Below, piece after piece: positions 1 to 7,845 of a DNA stretch of 64,000 nt. Position 1 is the first letter of the stretch; each line of letters starts with the position of its first letter. Origin of the DNA: Peptostreptococcaceae bacterium VA2 (GTDB lineage Bacteria > Bacillota > Clostridia > Peptostreptococcales > Peptostreptococcaceae). The stretch lies in contig JMMB01000007.1 in assembly GCA_000686145.1 (NCBI GenBank), positions 2,170,001 to 2,234,000 of the forward strand, given 5' to 3'. The notes under the pieces are model-generated. The model saw only the letters and a program-made list of their open reading frames with translations. It searched no databases and was not told the DNA's origin. The translations under genes were made by a program, and so were the position numbers.

Positions 1-46
1 TAAACACAAAAAAAGGAGCATTTGCCCCTTGTTTTATTTGATATTC

Positions 47-190
47 TTAATTTTCTTTTAATCCATATTTATTAGCACAATAAATTATTTTAATCGTTAA
101 AGAAATCGTAGCAATACTTTGTGCCGTATCAATTATATCTGCATACTCTACTGCAACCACTCTAATTATTGAGAAAAAAATAAGAATCAA
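47..190 (-). CDS. Possible small ORF (47 codons)
   Basis: An open frame runs on the minus strand from a TTG codon to TAA just inside the left edge. The product would have a hydrophobic start followed by a mixed, partly helical stretch ending in YGLKEN. I see no convincing ribosome binding site and recognise no family, so this may be the tail of a decayed gene. A short hairpin (positions 14-31) follows it and could be its terminator. Confidence 0.2.
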   Translation of the reverse strand: MILIFFSIIRVVAVEYADIIDTAQSIATISLTIKIIYCANKYGLKEN

Positions 191-208
191 ATTATTCTAA
201 ATACATAA

Positions 209-502
209 CTAGTTAATTTTTTTATATCTCTGTAACCTGTGAGGTACAAGACTAAATAAAAGTAAAGTAGGTACGGTAACTATCATATAAACAGCCATAT
301 TTAAAATTGAGTTTTCAAATTTCATTTCACTTTGTAGCATCATTACTATGAACAAAACTAAGAAAGTATATATAAATGAATAAATACTCGGTTTTTCTCT
401 ATATTCAGATTTACAATCTTTACATTTTATCTTTCCTCTTAGAGTGCTTTTTAATCTATCTTTAAACGTAAATTTGTAATTACATTCAATACAATTTTTC
501 AT
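209..502 (-). CDS. Small zinc-ribbon membrane protein (CxxC-20-CxxC type)
   Basis: This 97-residue protein has two CxxC pairs (C4/C7 and C27/C30) separated by about 20 residues, which is the signature of the small 'cxxc_20_cxxc' family. Two hydrophobic segments follow (about 40-58 and 67-85), then a basic tail. It is probably a membrane protein with a cytosolic zinc-knuckle head; the family has no established function. A GGGG-type ribosome binding site precedes the ATG. It lies downstream of the GNAT gene at 691-1134 in the same orientation, but a strong hairpin at 548-602 separates them, so it is probably transcribed on its own. Confidence 0.7.
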   Translation of the reverse strand: MKNCIECNYKFTFKDRLKSTLRGKIKCKDCKSEYREKPSIYSFIYTFLVLFIVMMLQSEMKFENSILNMAVYMIVTVPTLLLFSLVPHRLQRYKKIN

Positions 503-547
503 ATATTCCCCTCCAATTACTTTTTAACCATTGATAAGTATAGCCTA

Positions 548-602
548 TAAACAACCACACCTTAGTATTTTTAACATTTTGAGTTCTAAGATGCGGTTGT
601 TT
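548..602 (-). terminator. Rho-independent terminator after the GNAT gene
   Basis: Arms built on AAACAACC and GGTTGTTT, with CTTAG/CTAAG inside, form a long hairpin downstream of the GNAT stop codon on the minus strand. Confidence 0.7.
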
Positions 603-690
603 ATTTAATTTGCTGTAAATTGTACGTAATATAATTAATATTGTTTATTAAATCTACTTGGTAAATTGGAATTTGTAAGTATATCTATAC

Positions 691-1134
691 TTACAATTCT
701 TTCTTCAAATAGACCATGTCAGTTAATCGCTTTCCACATTCATAAATTGGATTATCATAATTTTCTATAAAGAAATCTTTAATTCTATGAGATTCTATAA
801 ATCCACATTTTTCATAAAAAGGTACTGTTAAAGGGCTATCACCTGTTCCTACATACATAGTGTCACAATCATTTTTAAAGTATTCAAAAACATACTCAAC
901 CAATTTTTTTCCATATCCCTGACCATGAAATTCTTTATAAGTAGCAATATTTTTTAGTTCAGATGTTCTATCATCTTCTTTAGTCACTACACAAATTCCT
1001 TTTAAACCATCATCATATATTGCAAACATAATACCTCTTTCAATGTATTTATCAATCATATTTTCTTGTTCATCTGCTAATAGTAGCAAATCTAAAAAAT
1101 GTTTTTTATTATCCTTTACTATTTCTATTTTCAT
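691..1134 (-). CDS. GNAT family N-acetyltransferase
   Basis: This 147-residue protein has the GNAT fold: the acetyl-CoA loop is visible as the GQGYGK stretch after 'EFH' (about residue 70), followed by a helix and the late PFYEKCGF motif. It would transfer an acetyl group from acetyl-CoA to an unidentified small molecule or protein amine. The ATG follows AGGGAG at a spacing of 7. Its upstream region is one copy of the 150-bp repeat at 1170-1319, so it probably uses the promoter carried by that repeat. It is one of seven unrelated-looking GNAT genes in this window. Family assignment is firm; substrate is unknown. Confidence 0.85.
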   Translation of the reverse strand: MKIEIVKDNKKHFLDLLLLADEQENMIDKYIERGIMFAIYDDGLKGICVVTKEDDRTSELKNIATYKEFHGQGYGKKLVEYVFEYFKNDCDTMYVGTGDSPLTVPFYEKCGFIESHRIKDFFIENYDNPIYECGKRLTDMVYLKKEL

Positions 1135-1169
1135 TTTAAAACTCCCTAATATAAAATAATCCCATCTCC

Positions 1170-1319
1170 AAATTCCTATTTATCTACATGATATCAAAAG
1201 TACCTTTGTTTCGTATTATATAATAATTTTAAACTTTCTTACATTTTATACCACATAGTTGCAATCAAAACGAATACAACAAACATCTTCTTCCTTAACC
1301 AAAATTCAATAAACCAATC
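1170..1319 (-). repeat. 150-bp promoter-bearing direct repeat, copy 1
   Basis: This segment is nearly identical to 1790-1940, with only a couple of differences over about 150 bp. Read on the minus strand it holds a TATAAT-like box (in GTTATATAATACG) and the leader ending in AAATAGGAATTTG, placed just before the GNAT start. The far end of the repeat coincides with the broken 3' end of the upstream GyrI-like fragment. Confidence 0.8.
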
Positions 1320-1515
1320 TTTTTCTTTGTCGTCTTTCCATAAAAGCATATTTAACCCAATTATTAGATTGAGATAAATACGATTCCTTTAAGTTAGCAT
1401 TAAATTTTCGCCAAAACTGCGTACTGATTTGGATATTTCTTTTTTGAAAATTTATAAGTTCAATTTCTTGTCCTATAATTGAAAAATCTTCTAATTCTTG
1501 TATAGAATAATTCAT
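1306..1515 (-). pseudogene. Truncated GyrI-like/effector-binding domain fragment
   Basis: The 69 residues, including the block around FWRKFNANL, resemble the start of stand-alone GyrI-like (AraC effector-binding) proteins that normally run to about 150 residues. After MERR the frame turns into a basic tail and stops at the edge of repeat copy 1, so the C-terminal half is missing. Its ATG overlaps the stop of the upstream DUF3781 gene (ATGA), which indicates translational coupling in the original operon. I infer that arrival of repeat copy 1 and the GNAT gene removed the remainder. A functional short protein cannot be excluded. Confidence 0.5.
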
Positions 1516-1775
1516 TTCTTTTCCTTATGTGCTGTAATAATTGTGTAGCTATAGCCATTTACAGTTATGATAACACCCTCTATATTAACATACCAGTTTT
1601 TACCGTTTCTTATCATAGTAGCATGAGGTGATTTTATTTTGTTTTTACACCAGTCAACTACACTATCTGTATCTAAAGAAAGATTTTTCTTAATTCGAAT
1701 AACCCCTAATTCTGTTGTATGTAATTTATCCAAATTTATAAGTAGTTCATTGCTTACATTCATTTTTATAATCAC
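1512..1775 (-). CDS. DUF3781 family protein
   Basis: This 87-residue soluble protein carries the pattern of DUF3781: a central VVDWCKNKI stretch, then a beta-rich half with GKNWYV and ending VNGYSYTIITAHK. The family is small and has no known function; members often sit beside GyrI-like or AraC-type genes, as here. Repeat copy 2 (1790-1940) supplies the region upstream of its start. The gene is complete, and its stop overlaps the start of the truncated GyrI-like fragment. Confidence 0.7.
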   Translation of the reverse strand: MIIKMNVSNELLINLDKLHTTELGVIRIKKNLSLDTDSVVDWCKNKIKSPHATMIRNGKNWYVNIEGVIITVNGYSYTIITAHKEKK

Positions 1776-1789
1776 TCCATATCTTTGTC

Positions 1790-1940
1790 AAATTCCTATT
1801 TATCTACATGATATCAAAAGTACCTTTGTTTCGTATTATATAACAATTTTAAACTTTCTTACATTTTATACCACATAGTTGCAATCAAAACGAATACAAC
1901 AAACATCTTCTTCGCTTAACCAAAATTCAATAAACCAATT
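1790..1940 (-). repeat. 150-bp promoter-bearing direct repeat, copy 2
   Basis: Near-identical partner of 1170-1319, lying upstream of the DUF3781 gene on the minus strand. A third, partial copy of the leader end (about 35 bp, beginning with CAAATTCCTATTTATCT) occurs at 2467-2501 before the SdpI-like gene. Confidence 0.8.
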
Positions 1941-2014
1941 AAATATTAAATTAATAAGAATTATAAAATCACTTTTTAATCTGCTCGACAAGTTGGAATT
2001 TGTTTTGTAATATA

Positions 2015-2395
2015 TTAAATTTTCCGATTTCCTTGTATATCAATTTTTTTTCTCAATGCTAATTCAGTAGGAATTATAGGGCTTAGTAAAAAAAACATTT
2101 GTATAGAAGTAAGCACTAAACTATAATTACTTATACTATTTTTCTCTTTTCCGATTAAAAGTAACATTCCTACCACTGAGATAAGCAATAAAATACTTCC
2201 CATATAAATCCATATTCTACCACAATAATTGTGAGCAAACGCCCAGGTTTCTTTGTTTCTTGTTGACATAGGTGTTCTGTATCCAAAAAATCCATTTATA
2301 TTTTCGGGTGCATTTTTACTAAAATACTTACCAAATATAATCATGGTAAGTGGGATCAATAAATTCATAGTAAATATAAAAATCCAAAACTTCAT
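2015..2395 (-). CDS. SdpI family membrane protein
   Basis: The protein has about 126 residues, starting at the ATG that follows GGGGAGG at a spacing of 5 rather than the in-frame ATG seven codons earlier. It shows the SdpI signature in its first third (NGFFGYRTPMS, then NKETWAFAH) and three to four membrane segments. SdpI of Bacillus subtilis is an immunity membrane protein against the toxin SdpC; most homologues have no proven role. No toxin gene is next to it. A second, longer SdpI protein occurs at 38622-39221. The leader resembles that of the neighbouring repeat-controlled genes. Confidence 0.75.
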   Translation of the reverse strand: MKFWIFIFTMNLLIPLTMIIFGKYFSKNAPENINGFFGYRTPMSTRNKETWAFAHNYCGRIWIYMGSILLLISVVGMLLLIGKEKNSISNYSLVLTSIQMFFLLSPIIPTELALRKKIDIQGNRKI

Positions 2396-2416
2396 TCTAT
2401 CCTCCCCTTTTTTCAC

Positions 2417-2819
2417 TTCACAATATATAACAATTGAGACTTTCTTACTATAACTTAAATCTCAATTACAAATTCCTATTTATCTATATGATATCAAATA
2501 TATTTTAATTTTGCATTCCAATCATACACACTATATTTACAACCATTTTTGTTACTTTTTATTTTCTTGAATATATTGATATTACTTTAACATGCAAGCT
2601 TTTCACAGATTTTAAATCATTATAATTTCCTTGTAATTAAAAAAATTACCTAGAATATGTCACTTTAAAAACTTAAAAACTATACACGAAAATGTTGTTT
2701 TAATTTCATGTACAGTTTTAATTGCATTATCAATACTTTTACATATCTTATTAGCTGAATTAAATATGTTCAAGAAAATATATGCTTTATTGAACAAAAT
2801 AAAACGATGGTCTATCTAG
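2417..2819 (-). other. Intergenic region with partial leader repeat and hairpins
   Basis: About 400 bp without a convincing gene. It holds the third, short copy of the leader repeat (2467-2501), a terminator-like hairpin at about 2683-2711 (TACACGAAAAT against ATTTCATGTA) and a second dyad near 2769-2796 (TGTTCA/TGAACA) downstream of the peptidase E-like gene. Confidence 0.5.
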
Positions 2820-3491
2820 TTAGTTGACTTTATTAAATTCAATCACATCACCAAGCAATTCTATGTGATTATTGTTTATAATAATAGCTCCAGTATCTTT
2901 AATAGCATAAACTATTCGTTTTTTTTCATCCAATACTCGATTTATAGAATACTTTTGTATATCAGTTTCATTGTAATGAACTTCAATGTTAAAATTTTTT
3001 ATTATATCCAATCCTTTATTGTATGAAAAGGTACTATAATCTTTATCAGGAGAAATATGATATTCTTTAGTTTGTATCATAGCACCAGCACTAGCACCTA
3101 TTATTATCCCTTTGAACGTTTCTATATATTTTATTAAACCTAATTCTTCCAATCTATCTATTGTTTTATCTGGAAGTCCTCCTGTAAAGAATAAAATGTC
3201 ACTTTTCTCTATTCTTTCTCTGATATTTTCTTTTTCATTTAAGAAATAATTTATCCAACTAATATTACATTCTCTAATACCATAACTAGCAAATGGAGAT
3301 ACTACTTCATTATAGTATTTTCCATAATTGGGATTGTATGCTTTCTGCCAATCTTCATCACTACTTATTTGGTTATCATCAAATGATAAAGGAAATACTA
3401 ATACTCTATGATTACTATTAATAATATCTTTTAGGCTTTCATAGCACCAGTTTTCATCAAAATTATATCTACTAAGTAAGATATTTATCAC
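2820..3491 (-). CDS. Peptidase E-like (S51 family) protein
   Basis: This 223-residue cytosolic protein matches the S51 dipeptidase E/cyanophycinase fold. It has the FFTGG motif at about 101-105 and the nucleophile elbow GASAGAM with the candidate catalytic serine at residue 134. Family members cleave N-terminal Asp dipeptides or related peptides; the exact substrate here is unknown. The start is probably GTG, preceded by a run of G residues at a spacing of about 7. Its promoter region (3551-3602) is one copy of a block shared with GNAT genes far away in the window. It is monocistronic. Confidence 0.75.
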   Translation of the reverse strand: MINILLSRYNFDENWCYESLKDIINSNHRVLVFPLSFDDNQISSDEDWQKAYNPNYGKYYNEVVSPFASYGIRECNISWINYFLNEKENIRERIEKSDILFFTGGLPDKTIDRLEELGLIKYIETFKGIIIGASAGAMIQTKEYHISPDKDYSTFSYNKGLDIIKNFNIEVHYNETDIQKYSINRVLDEKKRIVYAIKDTGAIIINNNHIELLGDVIEFNKVN

Positions 3492-3550
3492 CTTTTAGCC
3501 CCCCCTTATTTTAATGAGCTATTTTGTATAAAGTATAGCTATTATTAATT

Positions 3551-3602
3551 TAATTATAGCAGAACTTATTATTGCCTATATGTTCACTAAAATAGATATT
3601 TT
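3551..3602 (-). promoter_or_regulatory. Shared promoter block P1, copy at peptidase E-like gene
   Basis: On the minus strand the block reads TTTTAGTGAACA, a gap, then AAGTTCTGCTATAATTAAAT. The second part is an ideal extended -10 (TGnTATAAT). Near-identical blocks lie at 28153-28208 and 40513-40568, with partial copies at 33552-33570 and 39884-39958. Confidence 0.65.
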
Positions 3603-3650
3603 GATAAACACTTATTTTTATATGTTTTTGTCACTTTTTAACTTTTATTA

Positions 3651-4160
3651 TTATTTAGATTTAATTTCATAACTTGCAGCCTTATAAGTTATAGCCTTTC
3701 CTTTTGAATCATCATTTTCATACTGAACAACTTCAACCTTATGAGTTCCTTCTTTTAATGCATCCTTTTCTAATGTTAAACTTGTTTGATTCATTTCTCC
3801 AAGTTGTTCTTTTGTATTAAGCATACCATCTACATATATGTATGATAATTTACTTCCATCAAAAGTTTCTGCATCTAGCCCTATTTGGCTCATCATTAAA
3901 TCTTTATCAGCAAATAAAACTGGAACATTCCCATCTTTAGAAGTTCCTCCTTCTGTTGATAATACTATTGTTCCATTTCCTAATTCTTCACTAAGTCCTT
4001 CTGGTATATCTTTTTTAGCCACAGTTTCTTGTTTTGTAGTAGTTTCTTTCTTACTAGAATCTTCTTTAGAAGTAGGATTTGTTTTGTTTGAGCAACCCAT
4101 CAAGCTCATTGATATCATAGCACATAATGCTAAACCAATTATTTTACTATTAATTTTCAT
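3651..4160 (-). CDS. Lipoprotein of unknown function
   Basis: The 169-residue product has a lipoprotein signal peptide with lipobox LMGC and acylated cysteine C23, followed by a Ser/Thr/Lys-rich linker to about residue 50. The mature domain looks beta-rich, with short repeats around DGNVPVLF and TYKAASYEI. It should be anchored on the outer face of the membrane. I recognise no specific family. It is transcribed alone, with no convincing operon partner, and convergent or divergent genes give no functional hint. Confidence 0.6.
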   Translation of the reverse strand: MKINSKIIGLALCAMISMSLMGCSNKTNPTSKEDSSKKETTTKQETVAKKDIPEGLSEELGNGTIVLSTEGGTSKDGNVPVLFADKDLMMSQIGLDAETFDGSKLSYIYVDGMLNTKEQLGEMNQTSLTLEKDALKEGTHKVEVVQYENDDSKGKAITYKAASYEIKSK

Positions 4161-4453
4161 ATATTACACTCCTTAATTTATATTTACACATATTATCTAT
4201 AGTATATGCTATCGGCTATGTCTAATTTTGTATAAATTTGTATTTTTTTAAAAAATTTGTAGATACACCTTTGAGTTCCTGCATCCATAATTTAAGATTA
4301 TTCGCTATATTTTAACATAGTCTTGAAATAGGATAGCAAAATATAGGCTGGTACGTATACTCTTAGACAATTTCATTAAAAATAACCCATTAAAGTATAT
4401 TAAGTAAAATACTACTTTAATGAGTTGAATCCGAAACAATTTAGAATAAATTT
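4161..4453. other. Intergenic region
   Basis: About 290 bp. Apart from the terminator hairpin at 4383-4426 and the likely lipoprotein promoter, I see nothing here that I can name. Confidence 0.4.
4383..4426 (-). terminator. Terminator after the DUF434 gene
   Basis: The arms CCCATTAAAGTA and TACTTTAATGAG (with one bulge) form a hairpin downstream of the DUF434 gene. Confidence 0.5.
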
Positions 4454-5167
4454 TTATTTATTTAAATTAACAATATTAGCTTCTTTTATATATTCTTCTA
4501 TTATACTTCTCCCTACATTTAAATAACTTATACATTTATCAATTATAGCTGCATCACTACTAACTACTCTATCTAGTTTTTCTAAAATTACATCTGCATT
4601 ATTTACTAACTCAACTTCAGTTTTAATTTCCCAATTTTGTGCACAATCTAGTATTTTATATTTCAAATTACCTGAATTAGAAACTGGAGAGTCTAGGTAA
4701 AACATAACTTCTTTTGCATTATATTTATTCAAAAATTCTCCTATTAAATTTAGTGCTTCATCTGTTTTATCAATAATTTTATATGTTCCTCTAAGTCCTG
4801 CTAAATCTCTAACATTTCCATCACTACCTATAATTAAAATTCCTCCGGATAACGCAACTTCTAATGTTATTATCAAATTAAATCCATCTATATATATAGG
4901 ACCTTCACTTATTTTATCTATAGGAAGTTTTTTTGATTGTCTTATTAGTTTCTTTTCCTCTGAGCACATAGCTCTTTTTAGTGCGTCTCTTTGTCTTAGT
5001 GAAAATTGGTATCTATCTCCTACAAAATTTACTACTGGCTCTATTTTATATTCTCTGTTTATTAACCATTCAATTTCTTCTTGAGCTTTTTTTAATCTTG
5101 TTAGTTCTTTATAAGAAAACCATCTTTTATCATTTTCATTAAATCCTCTTTTAGATACTTTAGTCAT
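4454..5167 (-). CDS. DUF434 domain-containing protein
   Basis: About 237 residues when started at the ATG before TKVSKRGFNENDKRWF, which follows AAGGTGG; a GTG start 12 codons earlier is possible. The N-terminal KRGFNxxDKRWF block is the DUF434 signature, followed by a domain with IYIDGFNLIITLEVA, GLRGTYKI and FYLDSPVSNSG, which are typical of the companion domain in archaeal and clostridial members. The DG-N and LDSPVSNSG motifs recall nucleotide or nuclease-type active sites, but the family function is unproven. It is downstream of the threonine-synthase-like gene; a hairpin lies between them. Confidence 0.7.
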   Translation of the reverse strand: MTKVSKRGFNENDKRWFSYKELTRLKKAQEEIEWLINREYKIEPVVNFVGDRYQFSLRQRDALKRAMCSEEKKLIRQSKKLPIDKISEGPIYIDGFNLIITLEVALSGGILIIGSDGNVRDLAGLRGTYKIIDKTDEALNLIGEFLNKYNAKEVMFYLDSPVSNSGNLKYKILDCAQNWEIKTEVELVNNADVILEKLDRVVSSDAAIIDKCISYLNVGRSIIEEYIKEANIVNLNK

Positions 5168-5213
5168 ACTGTGATTCACCACCTTATCGTAGTTATACAA
5201 CACACATAAAAAG

Positions 5214-5237
5214 AAGACTTTTAAATTTAAAAGTCTT
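5214..5237 (-). terminator. Terminator after the threonine-synthase-like gene
   Basis: A perfect dyad AAGACTTTTAAA/TTTAAAAGTCTT with T-rich sequence on both sides lies between the two minus-strand genes. Confidence 0.75.
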
Positions 5238-5281
5238 TTTTATTTCTTAGTATAGCTCTTATAATAATAAGTTATACCTAA

Positions 5282-6376
5282 CTAATGATCCGATTTTAGA
5301 CCCGCACCACACATAGGTATTAAAGTGTCCTTTATCTTACCGTTAATTTCACAATATTTTATATATGCTGCATATGTAGCAGCCGTTGTATGTTCACAAT
5401 AAATTCCCCTAGATGAAAGAATTTGTCTAGCTTTTAGGATTTGATCCTCTGGTGCTGTGATAACATCAATATTATATTTATAAATATACTCAAGTATCTC
5501 TATACCTCTCTTAGGTTCTCCTATGGCAATACCCTCTGCCATCGTGTATGAAGGCTTTACTACTGGAGGCTTTTTATCTCCTTTAAGAACTGCCTTTACA
5601 AAAGGATCACAGTTTTGACTTTGAACAGCTATGATATTAGGCATTTCTTTTATTAATCCGCTTAGTTTTAACTCTTCTAATCCTTTTATAACTCCAATAA
5701 ATAAAGTCCCATTGCCTAGTGGTATAAAAATATTATTTGGTATTTTACCTAGCTGTTCATATACCTCATAAATATAAGTTTTTGTACCTTCATAGAAAAA
5801 AGGATTGTATACATGATTTGCATAGTACTTTCCTTTTTTGTCAACTTCCTCTCTGCATACATCTGCACAATGATCACGAGAACCTTTTACAATATTAACT
5901 CTAGCATTGTGAGCTTTAATCATATCTATTTTTTTAGGGGATGTTCCCTCAGGTACAAATATTTCACAATCTATACCTGCTTTTGCACAGTATGCAGCTA
6001 TACTATTTCCTGCATTACCACTACTATCTTGAACCACTGAATCAACACCAATTGACTTGCAATGTGAGATTAGCATAGCAGCTCCTCTGTCTTTAAATGA
6101 TAGTGTCGGCATGAAGTAGTCCATTTTTAACATAAGATCATCATCAAATGAAACTATAGGTGACATACCTTCTCCAAGAGTTATAAACTCCCAAGTATTA
6201 TCTTCTATTGGCATAAATGCTCTATATCTAAATATCCCCCATGTACTTTTGTCTACTAAATCTAAGTTAAACATAGGTGGATTAAAATCTAGTTGCCATA
6301 ATCCACCACAATCACATTTTGATTTAAGTGTTGTAACTTCTTCATAGTGATTACATTTTTCACAAATATATTTCAT
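5282..6376 (-). CDS. thrC: Threonine synthase-like PLP enzyme
   Basis: This 364-residue protein has an N-terminal zinc-ribbon-like segment (C5, C8, C21, C23) and a fold-type II PLP domain. The Schiff-base lysine is K95 in SFKDRG, the substrate loop is SSGNAGNS, and the phosphate-binding loop is PLGNGT. This fits threonine synthase (O-phosphohomoserine to threonine) or close relatives; cysteate and diaminopropionate enzymes share the layout, so the exact reaction is inferred. There are no homoserine dehydrogenase or kinase genes nearby, so it is an orphan. The ATG follows AGGTAGG. Confidence 0.7.
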   Translation of the reverse strand: MKYICEKCNHYEEVTTLKSKCDCGGLWQLDFNPPMFNLDLVDKSTWGIFRYRAFMPIEDNTWEFITLGEGMSPIVSFDDDLMLKMDYFMPTLSFKDRGAAMLISHCKSIGVDSVVQDSSGNAGNSIAAYCAKAGIDCEIFVPEGTSPKKIDMIKAHNARVNIVKGSRDHCADVCREEVDKKGKYYANHVYNPFFYEGTKTYIYEVYEQLGKIPNNIFIPLGNGTLFIGVIKGLEELKLSGLIKEMPNIIAVQSQNCDPFVKAVLKGDKKPPVVKPSYTMAEGIAIGEPKRGIEILEYIYKYNIDVITAPEDQILKARQILSSRGIYCEHTTAATYAAYIKYCEINGKIKDTLIPMCGAGLKSDH

Positions 6377-6453
6377 GTCTATACCTACCTTTCAAAATCT
6401 ACTTCATCTACATATTCCTTTTGGTCTAATATATAAAAAAATGATCTAATTAA

Positions 6454-6984
6454 TTATAAATTTCTAACATACGATACTAGCAACTTTATATTATCTTTAT
6501 TGGTAAAATTCATTGGATTTATATAAGCATCTAACATCCCTCTAGTATCCTCATCTCTATCTTCTTCTTTTATTCCTTTTAATTTAATTTTCAACATATT
6601 CATCATAACTTTGTCTATTATATTTAAGTTTTGATAATTGAATGCACCTCTTAAATAAAAATGTTTTATATCCTGCAATCCTTTAAAATTCATTTTCTCA
6701 ACAGCTTTTATGTCTTCTTCTCTTTTACCAGTTGAACATCCTACTGAAAATACTACAATATTTTTGTCTTTTAATTTATCAATATCTTTTGATATTACCT
6801 TAAATCCTTTTATATTTGCTGCATGTAGCCATCCACCATAAATTATAGTATCAAAAGCTTGTAACTTTTCTACTGTAGCATCCTTTGTTTCAATTAATGT
6901 ACATCCTAAATCTTTTGCTATCCACTGTGCATACTTTTTAGTACTTCCATATCTTGATTCATAAATAACTACTGTATTTTCCAT
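6454..6984 (-). CDS. Flavodoxin-domain protein
   Basis: The 176-residue protein begins with a flavodoxin phosphate loop (YESRYGSTKKYA, residues 8-19) followed by IIYGGWLHA and FSVGCSTG, which form the other FMN contacts. The C-terminal helical tail is like that of HemG-type 'flavodoxin_5' proteins. It should bind FMN and act as a cytosolic redox protein; a protoporphyrinogen oxidase role is not supported by context. It lies 47 nt downstream of a TetR regulator in the same direction, so the two form an operon that the TetR protein likely controls. The ATG has a clear GGGGAG site. Confidence 0.75.
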   Translation of the reverse strand: MENTVVIYESRYGSTKKYAQWIAKDLGCTLIETKDATVEKLQAFDTIIYGGWLHAANIKGFKVISKDIDKLKDKNIVVFSVGCSTGKREEDIKAVEKMNFKGLQDIKHFYLRGAFNYQNLNIIDKVMMNMLKIKLKGIKEEDRDEDTRGMLDAYINPMNFTNKDNIKLLVSYVRNL

Positions 6985-7031
6985 TGTATTCTCCCCTTAA
7001 TTTATTAGTTGCTGTCGCGCCACTTAAGCAT

Positions 7032-7652
7032 CTATCTTTCATATTTAAATATTCCATATATCATAAAATCTAGATAATCATCAATTATCTTATCTATAAA
7101 CTCTTTATCTTTATTAGAAGATAATATTATATTTGAAATAAGTCCATTGATTGAAATCCATGAAAAAAATGCATATTTTTCTGTATCTACAGTTCTCAAT
7201 ATCCCAACTTGTAAACATTTATCATAATATTTTTTTATATTTTTTATCCTTAAATTTTCTTTTTCCTCTTCTGTAAACTCAAAATAAAGCCTGCTTATTC
7301 CTTCTATATCATTTAGCATTATAGCCCTATATTCCTCAGGACTTTCTAAAATTAAGGATATATACGTTTTATATAAGTGCTTTATATTTTCTTTTTCATT
7401 ATCACTAGTTAACTTTAATTTACTCATAGTATCTATAATTTCATTTGCATTTTCTTTCCATATTGAACTGACAATATCTGCTTTATTCTCAAAATAGTTA
7501 TAAATAAAAGCTGGAGAATAATCTATTTTTGAAGCTATTTTTCTTATTGATAATTTTGAATATCCTTCATTAATGATTATCTCACTTGCTGCTTTATATA
7601 TTTTCTTTTTTATCTTCTGTTTTTCATTTTCTCGTCTTTCTTTCGTCCCCAT
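7032..7652 (-). CDS. TetR/AcrR family regulator
   Basis: About 206 residues starting at the ATG with AAAGGAGGA at a good spacing; the two earlier ATG codons lie inside or before this site. The N-terminal helix-turn-helix (about residues 12-58) contains KLSIRKIASKIDYSPAFIYNYFENKADIV, a standard TetR pattern (split here only for description: IRKIAS, then FIYNYFENK). The rest is the helical ligand-binding half. A near-perfect dyad just upstream (7698-7714) is the likely autoregulatory operator. The downstream flavodoxin gene is the probable regulated partner. Confidence 0.85.
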   Translation of the reverse strand: MGTKERRENEKQKIKKKIYKAASEIIINEGYSKLSIRKIASKIDYSPAFIYNYFENKADIVSSIWKENANEIIDTMSKLKLTSDNEKENIKHLYKTYISLILESPEEYRAIMLNDIEGISRLYFEFTEEEKENLRIKNIKKYYDKCLQVGILRTVDTEKYAFFSWISINGLISNIILSSNKDKEFIDKIIDDYLDFMIYGIFKYER

Positions 7653-7697
7653 AACTCCTCCTTTGAACATCATTATTTTTATAAACGTAGTTCATCT

Positions 7698-7714
7698 TGT
7701 AAACACTGTTCACA
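7698..7714. promoter_or_regulatory. Candidate TetR operator
   Basis: TGTAAACACTGTTCACA is a 17-bp dyad with one mismatch per arm, 46 bp upstream of the tetR start codon. The length and position fit an autoregulatory TetR site; binding is inferred. Confidence 0.5.
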
Positions 7715-7845
7715 TACTATAAATTGTATTCATATTTATCCATTTTGCAACTATTATTTTAAATATTTTTCTAGTTAAATAAAAAAATATTACTGGATTT
7801 ATTATGAACTGCCCCCTGTCAAGTAGACAGTGTAAAAAATAAAAA

